64,000 nt of DNA from an uncultured Flavobacteriales bacterium (lineage in GTDB: Bacteria; Bacteroidota; Bacteroidia; Flavobacteriales_E; Vicingaceae). The notes beneath the pieces were generated by a model. It searched no databases. It was not told the DNA's origin and saw only the letters and a list, made by a program, of their open reading frames with translations. Positions 42,302 through 51,515 of this stretch are shown here, one piece after another (position 1 is the first letter of the stretch; each line of letters opens with the position of its first letter). Location: contig CAJQLW010000011.1 of the NCBI GenBank assembly GCA_905479325.1, forward strand, positions 1 through 64,000, given 5' to 3'. The position numbers and the translations under genes are program-made.

Positions 42302-43987
42302 ATGTCTGACGATAAAAAGATAATTTTTTCGATGGTGAACTTGACAAAGTCGCTGCCATCGGGAAAACCCATACTTAAAAACATTTACCTTTCATTCTTT
42401 TATGGAGCTAAGATTGGAATTATTGGATTGAATGGTTCAGGTAAATCAACCTTATTGAAGATCATTGCAGGAGAAGAAACCTCTGGTTATACCGGTGATG
42501 TTGTCTTTTCCGATGGCTATACGGTAGGTATGTTGCATCAAGAGCCAAAGCTAGATGAATCTAAAACAGTTCGAGAAATAGTGGAAGAAGGAGCGGCCGA
42601 AACGGTTGCTGTTTTAAAAGCGTACGAAGAGTGCAACGAAAAATTTGGTGACCCGGAAGTGTTGGAGAATCCAGATAAAATGGAAGCGTTGATGAAAGAA
42701 CAAGAGCGTCTTTCTAATCAAATAGATGCGCTGAATGCTTGGGAGTTGGACACAAAACTTGAAAGAGCCATGGATGCGTTGCGTTGTCCTGAGCCTGATG
42801 CTTCTGTTGCGAACCTATCTGGTGGAGAAAGAAGAAGGGTGGCACTTTGCAGATTACTTTTACAAGAACCAGATGTTTTGTTATTAGATGAGCCGACTAA
42901 CCATTTAGATGCTGAGTCAGTTTATTGGTTAGAGCAACATTTACAACAATATAAAGGAACGGTAATTGCCGTAACTCACGATAGATATTTCTTAGACAAT
43001 GCTGCCGGTTGGATTTTAGAACTAGATAGAGGACAAGGACTGCCGTTTGAAGGAAATTATACTTCTTGGTTGGAGCAAAAATCGAAACGCTTGAAAGCTG
43101 AAGAAAAATCAGAAAGTAAAAGAAGAAAGAATTTAGAGAAAGAATTAGAGTGGTCTCGGATGAATCCAAAGGCGAAGCGAAGCAAGTCGAAAGCTCGTTT
43201 AGCTAACTACGACAAGCTGATGGAGGAAGGAGGAAAAGAAGCCGTTCAGCAATTAGAGATTCCAATTCCAAACGGGCAACGATTAGGTAATGAGGTTATT
43301 GAGGCTATTGGTGTTTCAAAGGGTTACGGCGATAGATTGTTGTACGAAAACTTAAACTTTAAGCTTCCACCTGCCGGAATTGTTGGGGTTATTGGACCTA
43401 ACGGTGCAGGTAAAACCACGCTATTCAGAATGATCATGGGCGAAGAGACGCCGGATACGGGCGATTTCAAAGTAGGCTCTACTGTTGAGTTAGGCTATGT
43501 AGATCAGGCTCATGAAGATTTAGACCCTGAAAAAACCGTTTTTGATGTGGTTGCCGATGGAAACGATCAAATGGAAATTGGAGGTAAAATTGTCAACTCA
43601 AGAGCTTATCTGTCTCGCTTTAACTTTAACGGGGGCGATCAGAACAAAAAGGTAGGCGTATTATCTGGTGGAGAAAGAAACCGTCTGCATCTAGCCATGA
43701 CGCTGAAAATTGAGGCAAACGTTTTATTACTCGATGAGCCAACCAACGACATTGATGTAAATACCTTAAGAGCGTTGGAAGAAGGAATTGAAAACTTCGC
43801 TGGATGTGCGGTGGTAATCTCTCACGACAGATGGTTCTTGGATCGTATTTGTACGCACATTTTAGCCTTTGAAGGCGATGCAAACGTTTATTTTTTTGAA
43901 GGCGGTTACTCAGAATACGAAGAGAATAGAAGAAAACGATTAGGCACAGAGCCTACTAAGTTTAAGTATAGAAAACTGGTTAAATAA
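42302..43987 (+). CDS. ettA: Energy-dependent translational throttle protein EttA
   Basis: EttA is an ABC-F ATPase that binds the ribosomal E site and gates the first elongation cycles according to ATP/ADP. The 561-residue protein has two ATPase domains: Walker A GLNGSGKST (about 39-47) with signature LSGGERRRVALCRLL and Walker B VLLLDEPTNHLDAES; then GPNGAGKTT (about 365-373) with LSGGERNRLHLAMTL and DEPTNDIDV. The P-site tRNA-interaction linker (about 240-320) and the arm of domain 1 are present. Length and motifs are typical of EttA rather than Uup. Confidence 0.95.
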   Translation: MSDDKKIIFSMVNLTKSLPSGKPILKNIYLSFFYGAKIGIIGLNGSGKSTLLKIIAGEETSGYTGDVVFSDGYTVGMLHQEPKLDESKTVREIVEEGAAETVAVLKAYEECNEKFGDPEVLENPDKMEALMKEQERLSNQIDALNAWELDTKLERAMDALRCPEPDASVANLSGGERRRVALCRLLLQEPDVLLLDEPTNHLDAESVYWLEQHLQQYKGTVIAVTHDRYFLDNAAGWILELDRGQGLPFEGNYTSWLEQKSKRLKAEEKSESKRRKNLEKELEWSRMNPKAKRSKSKARLANYDKLMEEGGKEAVQQLEIPIPNGQRLGNEVIEAIGVSKGYGDRLLYENLNFKLPPAGIVGVIGPNGAGKTTLFRMIMGEETPDTGDFKVGSTVELGYVDQAHEDLDPEKTVFDVVADGNDQMEIGGKIVNSRAYLSRFNFNGGDQNKKVGVLSGGERNRLHLAMTLKIEANVLLLDEPTNDIDVNTLRALEEGIENFAGCAVVISHDRWFLDRICTHILAFEGDANVYFFEGGYSEYEENRRKRLGTEPTKFKYRKLVK

Positions 43988-44098
43988 TTACTAATGAATA
44001 ATTTCTTAATTACTAATAGCTGAGACATTGATTGTTTTAAAGAGTTTCGGGTATTGATAATTAGTAATTTGTCATTAATAATTGGTAATTAAAAAAGA
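43988..44098. repeat. AT-rich spacer repeat, copy B
   Basis: The 111-base spacer between ettA and hisS contains AATTACTAAT, GATAATTAGTAATT and ATTAATAATTGGTAATT, the same words in both orientations as in the spacers at 40807 and 45506. They bracket a unique 45-base centre (about 44012-44056). No promoter consensus was recognised. Confidence 0.55.
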
Positions 44099-45505
44099 AT
44101 GAAGGTATCTATCCCAAAAGGAATGCGTGATTTTTCGCCGGCAGTAATGGCGAAGCGGAATTATATTTTTGATACGATTAAAAAGTCGTTTCAAACCTAC
44201 GGTTTCGAGCAGATTGAAACTCCAACGATGGAGAACAGAGAAACCCTAACAGGGAAGTACGGGGATGAGGGAGATTCTTTGATCTTTAATGTGATGCAGA
44301 GAGGTGATAAGCTTGTTAATGAAGTTATAGCGTTAAAAAATTTAGATGAATTAACGTCATCTGAATTAACTGTAAAAAATTTTAACCCTAGTGTAAAAAA
44401 TAAAATCGTAAATAATTTCACTGATGGCGCACTCCGTTACGACCTAACCGTTCCTTTCGCACGTTACGTTGTGCAACACCAAAACGAAATTTCATTTCCG
44501 TTTAAACGCTACCAAATTCAACCAGTTTGGAGGGCAGATCGTCCGCAGAAAGGCCGTTACCGTGAATTTTACCAGTGCGATGCTGACATTATTGGTTCCG
44601 ATTCATTGCTGAATGAGGTGGAATTGGTGAAACTTTTTGACGAAGTGCTGACCAATTTGGGAATGAAAGACTTCTCCATTAAACTCAACAACCGCAAAAT
44701 ATTAAGTGGCATTGCAGAAGTTATTGGAAGACCCGAAATGATTATTCCCATTACGGTAGCCATTGATAAATTGGAGAAGATTGGCTTAGAGAAGGTAAAC
44801 GAAGAACTGACGCAGCGCGGATTATCCGACAATGAACTTCGAAAAATTCAACCGCTTTTTCAAATTGAAGGCTCTAATGCAGAAAAGCTGGCTCAACTAA
44901 GTTCATTTCTAAAGGAGTCTGAAATTGGCTTGAAAGGAATTGAAGAAACTCAGTTTATTCTGAATACAGTAGCCGATTTAGGTTTACGAAAAGCAAAGTT
45001 AGAAGTAGATGTTACTCTTGCGAGAGGCTTGGACTATTACACAGGAGCAATATTTGAAGTAGTTACCAACGAGGCAAATATGGGCAGTATTTGTGGTGGT
45101 GGTCGCTATGCCGATTTGACCGGAATTTTTGGATTAAAAGACATGTCAGGTGTTGGTATCTCGTTTGGAGCAGACCGGATTTACGATGTGATGGAAGAGT
45201 TGAACTTATTTCCCGAAAGTGCAAATACGGCAACACAAGTCTTATTCATCAACTTTGGAGACAAAGAAGCTGCATTTGCATTGCCTCTGGTTTATCAATT
45301 AAGGGAAGCAGGAATTAGAACGGAACTATATCCTGATGCAGCAAAAATGAAAAAGCAAATGAAATTTGCCAACGACAAACAGATTCCATTTACAGTTATG
45401 ATCGGAGAGGAAGAAATGATTTCAGGAAAATTGAGTGTAAAAAACATGGAAAACGGAGAGCAGAGCACAATAACGGTGGAGGAATTAATAAAATCGATCA
45501 ATTAG
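44099..45505 (+). CDS. hisS: Histidyl-tRNA synthetase
   Basis: Class II aminoacyl-tRNA synthetase charging tRNA-His. At 468 residues it is in the Bacteroidota size range. Motif 1 surrounds [20 protein letters not shown], motif 2 is [30 protein letters not shown] (about 138-168), the histidine motif is [15 protein letters not shown] (about 308-322) and motif 3 is [15 protein letters not shown]. The C-terminal anticodon-binding domain covers about 375-468. A short insertion (about 75-110) is usual for the group. It is flanked on both sides by the AT-rich spacer repeats and followed by hutH. Confidence 0.96.
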   Translation: MKVSIPKGMRDFSPAVMAKRNYIFDTIKKSFQTYGFEQIETPTMENRETLTGKYGDEGDSLIFNVMQRGDKLVNEVIALKNLDELTSSELTVKNFNPSVKNKIVNNFTDGALRYDLTVPFARYVVQHQNEISFPFKRYQIQPVWRADRPQKGRYREFYQCDADIIGSDSLLNEVELVKLFDEVLTNLGMKDFSIKLNNRKILSGIAEVIGRPEMIIPITVAIDKLEKIGLEKVNEELTQRGLSDNELRKIQPLFQIEGSNAEKLAQLSSFLKESEIGLKGIEETQFILNTVADLGLRKAKLEVDVTLARGLDYYTGAIFEVVTNEANMGSICGGGRYADLTGIFGLKDMSGVGISFGADRIYDVMEELNLFPESANTATQVLFINFGDKEAAFALPLVYQLREAGIRTELYPDAAKMKKQMKFANDKQIPFTVMIGEEEMISGKLSVKNMENGEQSTITVEELIKSIN

Positions 45506-45536
45506 TAATTACTAATTATCAATTACTAATTAAATT
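45506..45536. repeat. AT-rich spacer repeat, copy C
   Basis: The entire 31-base gap between hisS and hutH is made of AATTACTAATTATCAATTA-type words, matching copies A and B. The hutH start follows directly, so the repeat forms its leader if it is transcribed with hisS. Confidence 0.55.
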
Positions 45537-47012
45537 ATGATACATCAAATCACATCAGACTTTTTAAGCTTAGCAGACATTAAAAGCATACTCGAGTCAA
45601 ATTCCAAATTAGAATTAAGTAATGAATCGGCAGATAAAATCGTTGCTTGCAGAGCTTATTTAGATGAAAAAGTAAAGCGTAGTGAAGCTCCAATTTATGG
45701 CATTAATACTGGTTTTGGTTCACTTTGCGATACAGAAATTGATCAGCAAGACTTAGAGCAGTTGCAATGGAATTTAGTAACCTCGCATGCTTGCGGAATG
45801 GGCGATGAAGTGCCAAAGGACATTGTGAAGTTGATGATTTTATTGAAAATTCAAGGATTATCTCAAGGGCATTCGGGTGTTCAGTTGGTTACGGTTCAAA
45901 GATTAATTGATTTTTACAACGAAGGAGTTTACCCAATTATATACGAGCAAGGAAGTTTAGGCGCATCGGGCGATTTAGCTCCTCTGGCGCATTTAAGTCT
46001 GCCACTCTTAGGTGAAGGCGAAGTGGAATTGAACGGAGAACGAATTACAGGAGCAGTGTTGAATCAACAAATGGGTTGGGGGCCAATTAAGCTGCAATCG
46101 AAAGAAGGATTGGCCTTGTTAAATGGAACTCAATTCATGTCGGCTTATGCTACAAGTTTATTACTTCGATTAAAGAACTTAAAAAAATGGAGCAATTTGG
46201 CCGCTGCCGCGTCTTTAGATGCTTACGATGGAAGAATAGAGCCGTTCGACCAATTAGTGCATCAAGTTCGGCCGCATGCAGGGCAATTGTCTACTGCAAA
46301 AACAATGTTGGAGAATTTAGAAGGCAGTGAAATGGTAAAACGTCATAAAACACATGTCCAAGACCCGTATTGTTTCCGTTGTGTTCCACAAGTTCATGGT
46401 GCTTCTTCTGATGCTATCGACTACGCTATTGGAGTAGTGGAAACTGAGATTAATTCAGTAACTGACAATCCTACCATATTTATAGAAGAGGATAAGGTGA
46501 TTTCCGCAGGGAATTTTCATGGTCAGCCATTGGCACTGGTGTTAGACTTTTTAGCCATAGCTGCCGCAGAATTAGCGTCAATTTCAGAGCGAAGAGTGTA
46601 TAAATTGGTTTCTGGAACAAGAGGTTTACCGGCGTTTTTAGTGAAGAAGCCAGGGTTAAACTCTGGTTTTATGATTGCTCAATATTCTGCTGCTTCAGCG
46701 GTAAGTCAAAACAAACAGCTGGCTACACCAGCTTCTATTGATTCTATTGATTCTTCGAACGGACAAGAAGACCATGTAAGCATGGGAGCAAATGCCGCTA
46801 CTAAATTAAAGAGGGTAGTGGATAACCTTGAAAAAATTATTGGTGTAGAATGGTTCACCGCTTGTCAAGCATTAGATTTTAGAAAAGAGAAAAGTTCTGA
46901 AAGAGTTGAGAAGCTTAAAGCGGAATACAGAAAAGTTGTTCCTTTTATTGAGGAGGATTTGGTGATGTATCCGCTGATGGCTAAGAGTAGGGAGTTTATA
47001 GTAGAGAACTAA
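45537..47012 (+). CDS. hutH: Histidine ammonia-lyase
   Basis: HutH deaminates histidine to urocanate. The 491-residue protein has the Ala143-Ser144-Gly145 triad that forms the MIO prosthetic group (GSLGASGDLAPLAHLSLPLLG), with Tyr54 in APIYGINTGFG and the conserved QDPYCFRC-type segment. Length is at the family norm (about 500). No hutU, hutI or formiminoglutamase gene lies beside it, so either histidine catabolism is encoded in separate loci or this is an orphan lyase. Being directly after hisS is unusual and may reflect histidine-linked control. Confidence 0.93.
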   Translation: MIHQITSDFLSLADIKSILESNSKLELSNESADKIVACRAYLDEKVKRSEAPIYGINTGFGSLCDTEIDQQDLEQLQWNLVTSHACGMGDEVPKDIVKLMILLKIQGLSQGHSGVQLVTVQRLIDFYNEGVYPIIYEQGSLGASGDLAPLAHLSLPLLGEGEVELNGERITGAVLNQQMGWGPIKLQSKEGLALLNGTQFMSAYATSLLLRLKNLKKWSNLAAAASLDAYDGRIEPFDQLVHQVRPHAGQLSTAKTMLENLEGSEMVKRHKTHVQDPYCFRCVPQVHGASSDAIDYAIGVVETEINSVTDNPTIFIEEDKVISAGNFHGQPLALVLDFLAIAAAELASISERRVYKLVSGTRGLPAFLVKKPGLNSGFMIAQYSAASAVSQNKQLATPASIDSIDSSNGQEDHVSMGANAATKLKRVVDNLEKIIGVEWFTACQALDFRKEKSSERVEKLKAEYRKVVPFIEEDLVMYPLMAKSREFIVEN

Positions 47013-47015
47013 AAC

Positions 47016-48254
47016 TTATTGAATGACGATCTTCTTTGTTGTTTTTGAATGTTCTGTTTCTACGATTAGATAATATAATCTGCTTTTAAATTCTTCAATT
47101 TTAATTGCACTAGAGCCGTTTAACTGCTTTCTCAACTACAACTGAACCAAGCTATTAAACAGTTCAACTGTTACAAGCTTTTCCGTTCCAATGTCAATGT
47201 TAATTAATGCCGATGCAGGGTTAGGGTAAACACTTATCATATCCAAAGAGTTGTGTTCAAGAGCTCCGGTTGTAATGCCATTATCCCAGTGTAATCCATA
47301 AATAATTCCCGTAGAATTGTCGATTTGTAATTCTGTTACATTATCATTAGTATCTGCTAATACCGGAAATATAGGACTTGAGACTAAATTTGCAGTAGTG
47401 ACATCATAGCTATAAAGTCTAGTATTTGAGTTTTGATCTCTAGCCTCGAAGGAGTATAAATTGGCTGATTTATTATAAATGGAATTAAATGGTACGTAAT
47501 TAGAGAAACCACGTAGTGTGTCAATAAAGGTATGTATCCCGGTTGTTTTATTTACAGTTACCAGCTGATAAATATTAGAATTAAATGCGTTAAAAATCCC
47601 AATTAGATTATTTAGTGAATCCTGTTTTAAATTAAAAATATCATCGAATTGGTTAGTTGAGTTTGGGAAGTTAGAACTATAAAGTGTAGAACCTGTTACA
47701 AGGTCTACAGTGTAGAGCTTAGATGTAAACGTAATTTGATTAAGACCAACAAAACTATAAGTTTGGTTAACATCATCAATCACTTGAGTTCCTGAAAGGA
47801 TAGATTGGAATCCTGGTATACTATCAATTAGGATATATGTCCCAGTACTGGGATTTAACGATACTAAGTAATTCAATTGACTAGTACCTATGTATAATAA
47901 TGCGTACAAGGTACTGTCGCTGTTGTTAAAAATAAGGCTGCTTAAATTGTCATTTGGGCCAAGTCCAAGTGGAAATGGAACTCTAGTAACTATATTTCCC
48001 GAACTTACATCAATTGAATAAAGCGAATCGTTGAAATTACCGTCAGCGCCTACAATAATGAATCTACCGTTTACTTCGTCAAAGGTGCTTCTACCAGAAT
48101 TAATATATTGCACAGTTGGAATACTAGATATTATGCTATGGGCTCCACTAGTTGGATTGATGCTTACTAAATATTGGGTTTGAGCGAAAATACTGTAAGG
48201 CAGTACGAAAAATAGGGCGTATAAAAAAATATTAAATAGTAGTGAGAAGCTCAT
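47016..48254 (-). pseudogene. T9SS-secreted repeat protein with in-frame TAG
   Basis: The frame starts at ATG 48254 (a longer start at 48296 overlaps the upstream gene) with a signal peptide (about 1-25, ending SIFAQ). Beta-propeller-like repeats follow (for example LYSIDVSSGNIVTRVPFPLGLGPNDNLSSLIFNN, recurring about five times), then a T9SS type A sorting domain from YPNPASALINIDIG. It is interrupted by TAG at 47136-47138 within that domain, but the same frame continues through LRKQLNGSSAIKIEEF to KTTKKIVIQ and a TAA at 47016-47018. The stop removes about the last 40 residues of the sorting signal, so the protein should not be exported normally. Confidence 0.8.
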
Positions 48255-48261
48255 TCTATGG

Positions 48262-48735
48262 TCAATTTTCGCCGTTATTTTTAGTGTACCTCTCATTTAA
48301 TTCAAATTTATCTTTTTTATTGATCTGGTCTGCAGGAATAAGAAACCAATATATACTTTCAAATTCACCTCTGCAATCGCCGTTTTTGGCGAATTCAATG
48401 TTCAAAGTAATTACATCTTCAAACTTTAAAAACTCGTATTTGATTTGAGGTAAATCACAACTTTTAATAAACTTCCTGACACCTACGAGGGCACTTTGCT
48501 TGAAATCAATTTTTGGGTAATTGACTTTTTTACAGCTTTCATTCTCCCAGTCTATTGCTAGGTCTTTCATCTCCTTTTTATTTTGTATCACATAAAACTC
48601 ACTCAAAGGCTAGAGACAGGGATAGTTAACATTTTGAGATGGGATTCTAGAAGTCAAATTCTCTTCAGCTTGGGCGCTAAGGTTCTCAATAATGAATGTT
48701 GAAATCAATAACAGTAATATACGAACGATATACAT
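48262..48735 (-). pseudogene. Secreted protein with in-frame TAG after the signal peptide
   Basis: From ATG 48735 the frame has a signal peptide (MYIVRILLLLISTFIIENLSA, about 1-21) and runs to CL, then TAG at 48610-48612 (codon 42), and continues in frame with PLSEFYVIQNKKEM, through YPKIDFKQSALVGVRKFIKSC, to TGA at 48262. The downstream part resembles an uncharacterised Bacteroidota secreted family with a P-x-IDF-x-x-x-LVG core and the final WFLIPADQ segment. A -7 box at 48737-48744 supports the upstream start. A single AAG or CAG to TAG change would explain it. A TTG at 48606 could start the remainder, but without a signal peptide. Confidence 0.7.
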
Positions 48736-48736
48736 C

Positions 48737-48744
48737 CAAAAGTA
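48737..48744 (-). promoter_or_regulatory. -7 box of the amber-interrupted secreted gene
   Basis: Minus-strand TACTTTTG fits TAnnTTTG and would start transcription at about 48732-48735, that is, on or next to the ATG. No TTG at the -33 distance. Confidence 0.4.
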
Positions 48745-48856
48745 ATTGTTTGAAACTCTTTAAAAAGGGAGTAGTAGTTTAAAGGAGTAGGTGTGAAAAT
48801 AAAATTCACAGCTACTCCATCACTAGTTTTTTTATGAATAAAAAATGAGTAAACTC

Positions 48857-49273
48857 TTACAAATCATCAAAACTAACATCAGTAAATCCACCTGCAGGTT
48901 TCACTTCTTCAGTTTTAGGTTTCTCGGTTTTTTCTTCATTTCCTTCAGCTGCTTCTCTTTGTTCATCAAGCTCAGCTCGGCTTACAATTTCTTTTCCTCC
49001 GTTTAACTCAGAAATTTTATCAAGTGTAGCTTGTAAGTTTTCTTGGAAGCTAGCAAAATCCTCAGGATATAAAAACAACTTGTGCTTCTCGTAAAAGAAT
49101 TTACCATTGTCGTTGTTAAACCTTCTTTTACTTTCCGTTACGGTTAAGTACAAATCATCAGATTTGGTCGACTTTACATCAAAGAAATAAGTTCTATTTC
49201 CTGCCCTCAGCGATTTTGAGTAAATATCATCGGTTCTTCGCTTTGAACCTTCGTGCTCATTATCCATCTTCAA
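48857..49273 (-). CDS. PUR-alpha-like DNA/RNA-binding protein (DUF3276)
   Basis: This 138-residue protein has the PUR-type nucleic-acid-binding core at about 15-90: YSKSLRAGNRTYFFDVKSTKSDDLYLTVTESKRRF and FFYEKHKLFLYPEDFASFQENL. The C-terminal 45 residues are acidic and proline-rich and probably disordered, ending FTDVSFDDL. Bacterial PUR repeats bind single-stranded nucleic acid; a cellular role in Bacteroidota is not established. M3 is an alternative start. Stand-alone gene with 270 bases to the ABC exporter. Confidence 0.9.
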   Translation of the reverse strand: MKMDNEHEGSKRRTDDIYSKSLRAGNRTYFFDVKSTKSDDLYLTVTESKRRFNNDNGKFFYEKHKLFLYPEDFASFQENLQATLDKISELNGGKEIVSRAELDEQREAAEGNEEKTEKPKTEEVKPAGGFTDVSFDDL

Positions 49274-49543
49274 GTGTAGTTTTTTAATCTATAGTTTTTG
49301 CTTTTTGTTAACCTAACAAATCTAACAAAAAAATGAATATACCGTAAGTTCAGAACTAAGGGAGTAATTTGGTTGTGGAGAGTAGTGTTTAAATTTTAGT
49401 AATCAGAAAGATAAAAATGGTTGTTTTAAAGTTTACTTATTGTAATTTGTACGATAAGCCTTCGTTTTAAAGCTTTTTTTACGACTTTATCGCAATCGGA
49501 AGATTTTTTATTTCATCTTCCTCACCGGGCATTTCGAATTGCA

Positions 49544-51394
49544 CTACGCAACCTTTTTCTCATCTTCTAACAGCTGCTTTTGATACGTTTCGTAGTACAA
49601 ACCTTCTGCTTTGATCAACTCTTCATGGGTTCCTTGCTCTGCAATGCGTCCTTCTTCCAAAACTAAAATTTTTGTAGCATGTTTTACAGAAGATATTCTA
49701 TGGCTGATAATTATTGAAGTAGAGTGCTTCATGAGTTGCTTCAAATTACCCAGAATTTCTTCTTCCGTTTCCGTGTCTACTGCTGACAAACAATCGTCGA
49801 AGATTAAAATTTTAGGATTATCAATGATTGCTCTTGCGATAGAAATACGCTGCTTTTGACCTCCTGATAGAGTAATTCCACGTTCGCCAAGTATCGTTTC
49901 ATATCCGTTTTTAAACGTTTTAATATTAGCATGAATTGCTGCATTCTTTGCCGCTTCTTCAATCCGTTCTTGTGGAATATTTTGATCGTGCAGTCCAAAT
50001 GAAATGTTGTTGTTGATGCTTGTTGAGAATAGAAAAACCTCCTGAGGTACATACCCAATCTCACTTCTTAAGTTGTTTAAGTTTATGGTGTTAATGTTCC
50101 TTCCGTCAATTAGTACTTCACCTGCTGTTGCATCAAACAACCTGCATACCAAGTCTGCTATGGTTGATTTACCCGAACCTGTTTTTCCAATAATGGCTAA
50201 GGTTTCGCCCTGAGAAATTTCAAAGCTCACTTGCTGCACAGCCTTAGTTCCGGATTCAGGATAGGTGAACGATACATTTTTGAATTGAATCTTGCCTTCA
50301 ATTGGAATATTGGTGTCAGCTGGATTAGTAATGTCGGGCACAGTTTCTAAAAACTCATTTATTCTTGTTTGCGAAGCTGCTGCGCGCTGCACCAAAGAGG
50401 TTACCCAGCCTAAAGCAGTAACCGGCCAAGTAAGCATGTTTACATAAATAATAAAAGCTGCAATGTCTCCAACCGAAATGGCATTTTCCATGCCCCTTGT
50501 TTCAATGACTTTTAAACTCCCCATGTAAACTGTCAAAATGGTGCTTAATCCAATTAACATCATCATAACAGGAAAAAAGAACGCTTCTAATTTTACCAAA
50601 TCAAGATTTCTGTCTTTGTATTCTTCCGCCTCTTTTTTCAGAATTTGATTCATATATTTCTCTTTCACAAAAGATTTAATGATTCTAATTCCTGAAAAGC
50701 TCTCTTGAGAAAAGGTAGAAAGAAAAGATAGTTGGCGTTGAGTTGCTTCACTCTTCTTATTGATTTTACTAGAAATGATGTAAATCAAGATCGATAAAAT
50801 GGGCAGTGGTGTTAAGGCGTATAAGGTTAATTCCACACTTTTCGAAAGCATCACTGGCACCACCATTCCGAAAAGAAGAATCAAGTTGAGCGTATACATG
50901 ATTCCGGGTCCCAAATACATTCGCACCCTGCTAATGTCTTCAGAGATTCTGTTCATAATATCACCAGTATTGTTCTTTTTATAAAAAGACATGCTCAGTA
51001 CTTGGTAATGTTCGTATATCTCATTTTTTAAGTCATATTCCACCAATCGCGACATGACAATGATTGTTTGTCGCATAAAAAAGGTAAAAATTCCCTTTAA
51101 CAACGCCATAATTAACACTAGGCCTGCAAATACAAGGAGCTTTGTTTTTAAGGAGTAATCTTTAATGTAAGGTGTGAGAAGTGTTTCTCTTGCGGCATTT
51201 AATTTTTGAGGCAATTCTTCATCGCCAACAACCTGCTTAATTTCTTCAGAATTGGCAACTGCGTCAATTGCTTCACTTACGATTTGAGGCGGGTAGATGG
51301 CAAACACATTTGAAATGGCAATAAATACAATTCCCAACCCCAATCTGTATCGATACTTCCATAGGTATTTGTTTAGGTATTGTAGTGATTTCAT
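49544..51394 (-). CDS. ABC exporter, fused permease-ATPase
   Basis: This is a 616-residue type IV (MsbA/LmrA-like) half-transporter that would work as a homodimer in the inner membrane. The permease part spans about 1-345 with six helices, interrupted by a soluble loop between helix 1 and 2 (about 40-75). The ATPase part has Walker A IGKTGSGKST (about 403-412), signature LSGGQKQRISIARAI and Walker B ILIFDDCLSAVDTETE. The catalytic glutamate after Walker B is replaced by Asp, which usually slows hydrolysis and is common in one half of heterodimeric exporters. Substrate unknown; lipid or drug export are the usual choices. Confidence 0.92.
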   Translation of the reverse strand: MKSLQYLNKYLWKYRYRLGLGIVFIAISNVFAIYPPQIVSEAIDAVANSEEIKQVVGDEELPQKLNAARETLLTPYIKDYSLKTKLLVFAGLVLIMALLKGIFTFFMRQTIIVMSRLVEYDLKNEIYEHYQVLSMSFYKKNNTGDIMNRISEDISRVRMYLGPGIMYTLNLILLFGMVVPVMLSKSVELTLYALTPLPILSILIYIISSKINKKSEATQRQLSFLSTFSQESFSGIRIIKSFVKEKYMNQILKKEAEEYKDRNLDLVKLEAFFFPVMMMLIGLSTILTVYMGSLKVIETRGMENAISVGDIAAFIIYVNMLTWPVTALGWVTSLVQRAAASQTRINEFLETVPDITNPADTNIPIEGKIQFKNVSFTYPESGTKAVQQVSFEISQGETLAIIGKTGSGKSTIADLVCRLFDATAGEVLIDGRNINTINLNNLRSEIGYVPQEVFLFSTSINNNISFGLHDQNIPQERIEEAAKNAAIHANIKTFKNGYETILGERGITLSGGQKQRISIARAIIDNPKILIFDDCLSAVDTETEEEILGNLKQLMKHSTSIIISHRISSVKHATKILVLEEGRIAEQGTHEELIKAEGLYYETYQKQLLEDEKKVA

Positions 51395-51432
51395 ATGCGT
51401 TTTAAAGGCTTTCTAAACTTGATTTTTATAGG

Positions 51433-51440
51433 TACTTTTG
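51433..51440 (+). promoter_or_regulatory. -7 box upstream of the amino-acid dehydrogenase
   Basis: TACTTTTG fits TAnnTTTG; transcription from about 51445 would give a leader of about 70 bases. The nearest upstream TTG is too close (11 bases), so -33 support is missing. Confidence 0.35.
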
Positions 51441-51515
51441 CGTTACGAATTGCAGGGCTCATTGCCAAGCAAATTTAGGATAATCTATTTTGTTAAATCA
51501 ACATAATTTGAAGGA

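Noticed and set aside
23775-48735. Reassignment of TAG to an amino acid across the genome
   Set aside because: Several intact core genes in the window end in TAG at the expected family length, so TAG must normally terminate. Only conditional readthrough remains possible.
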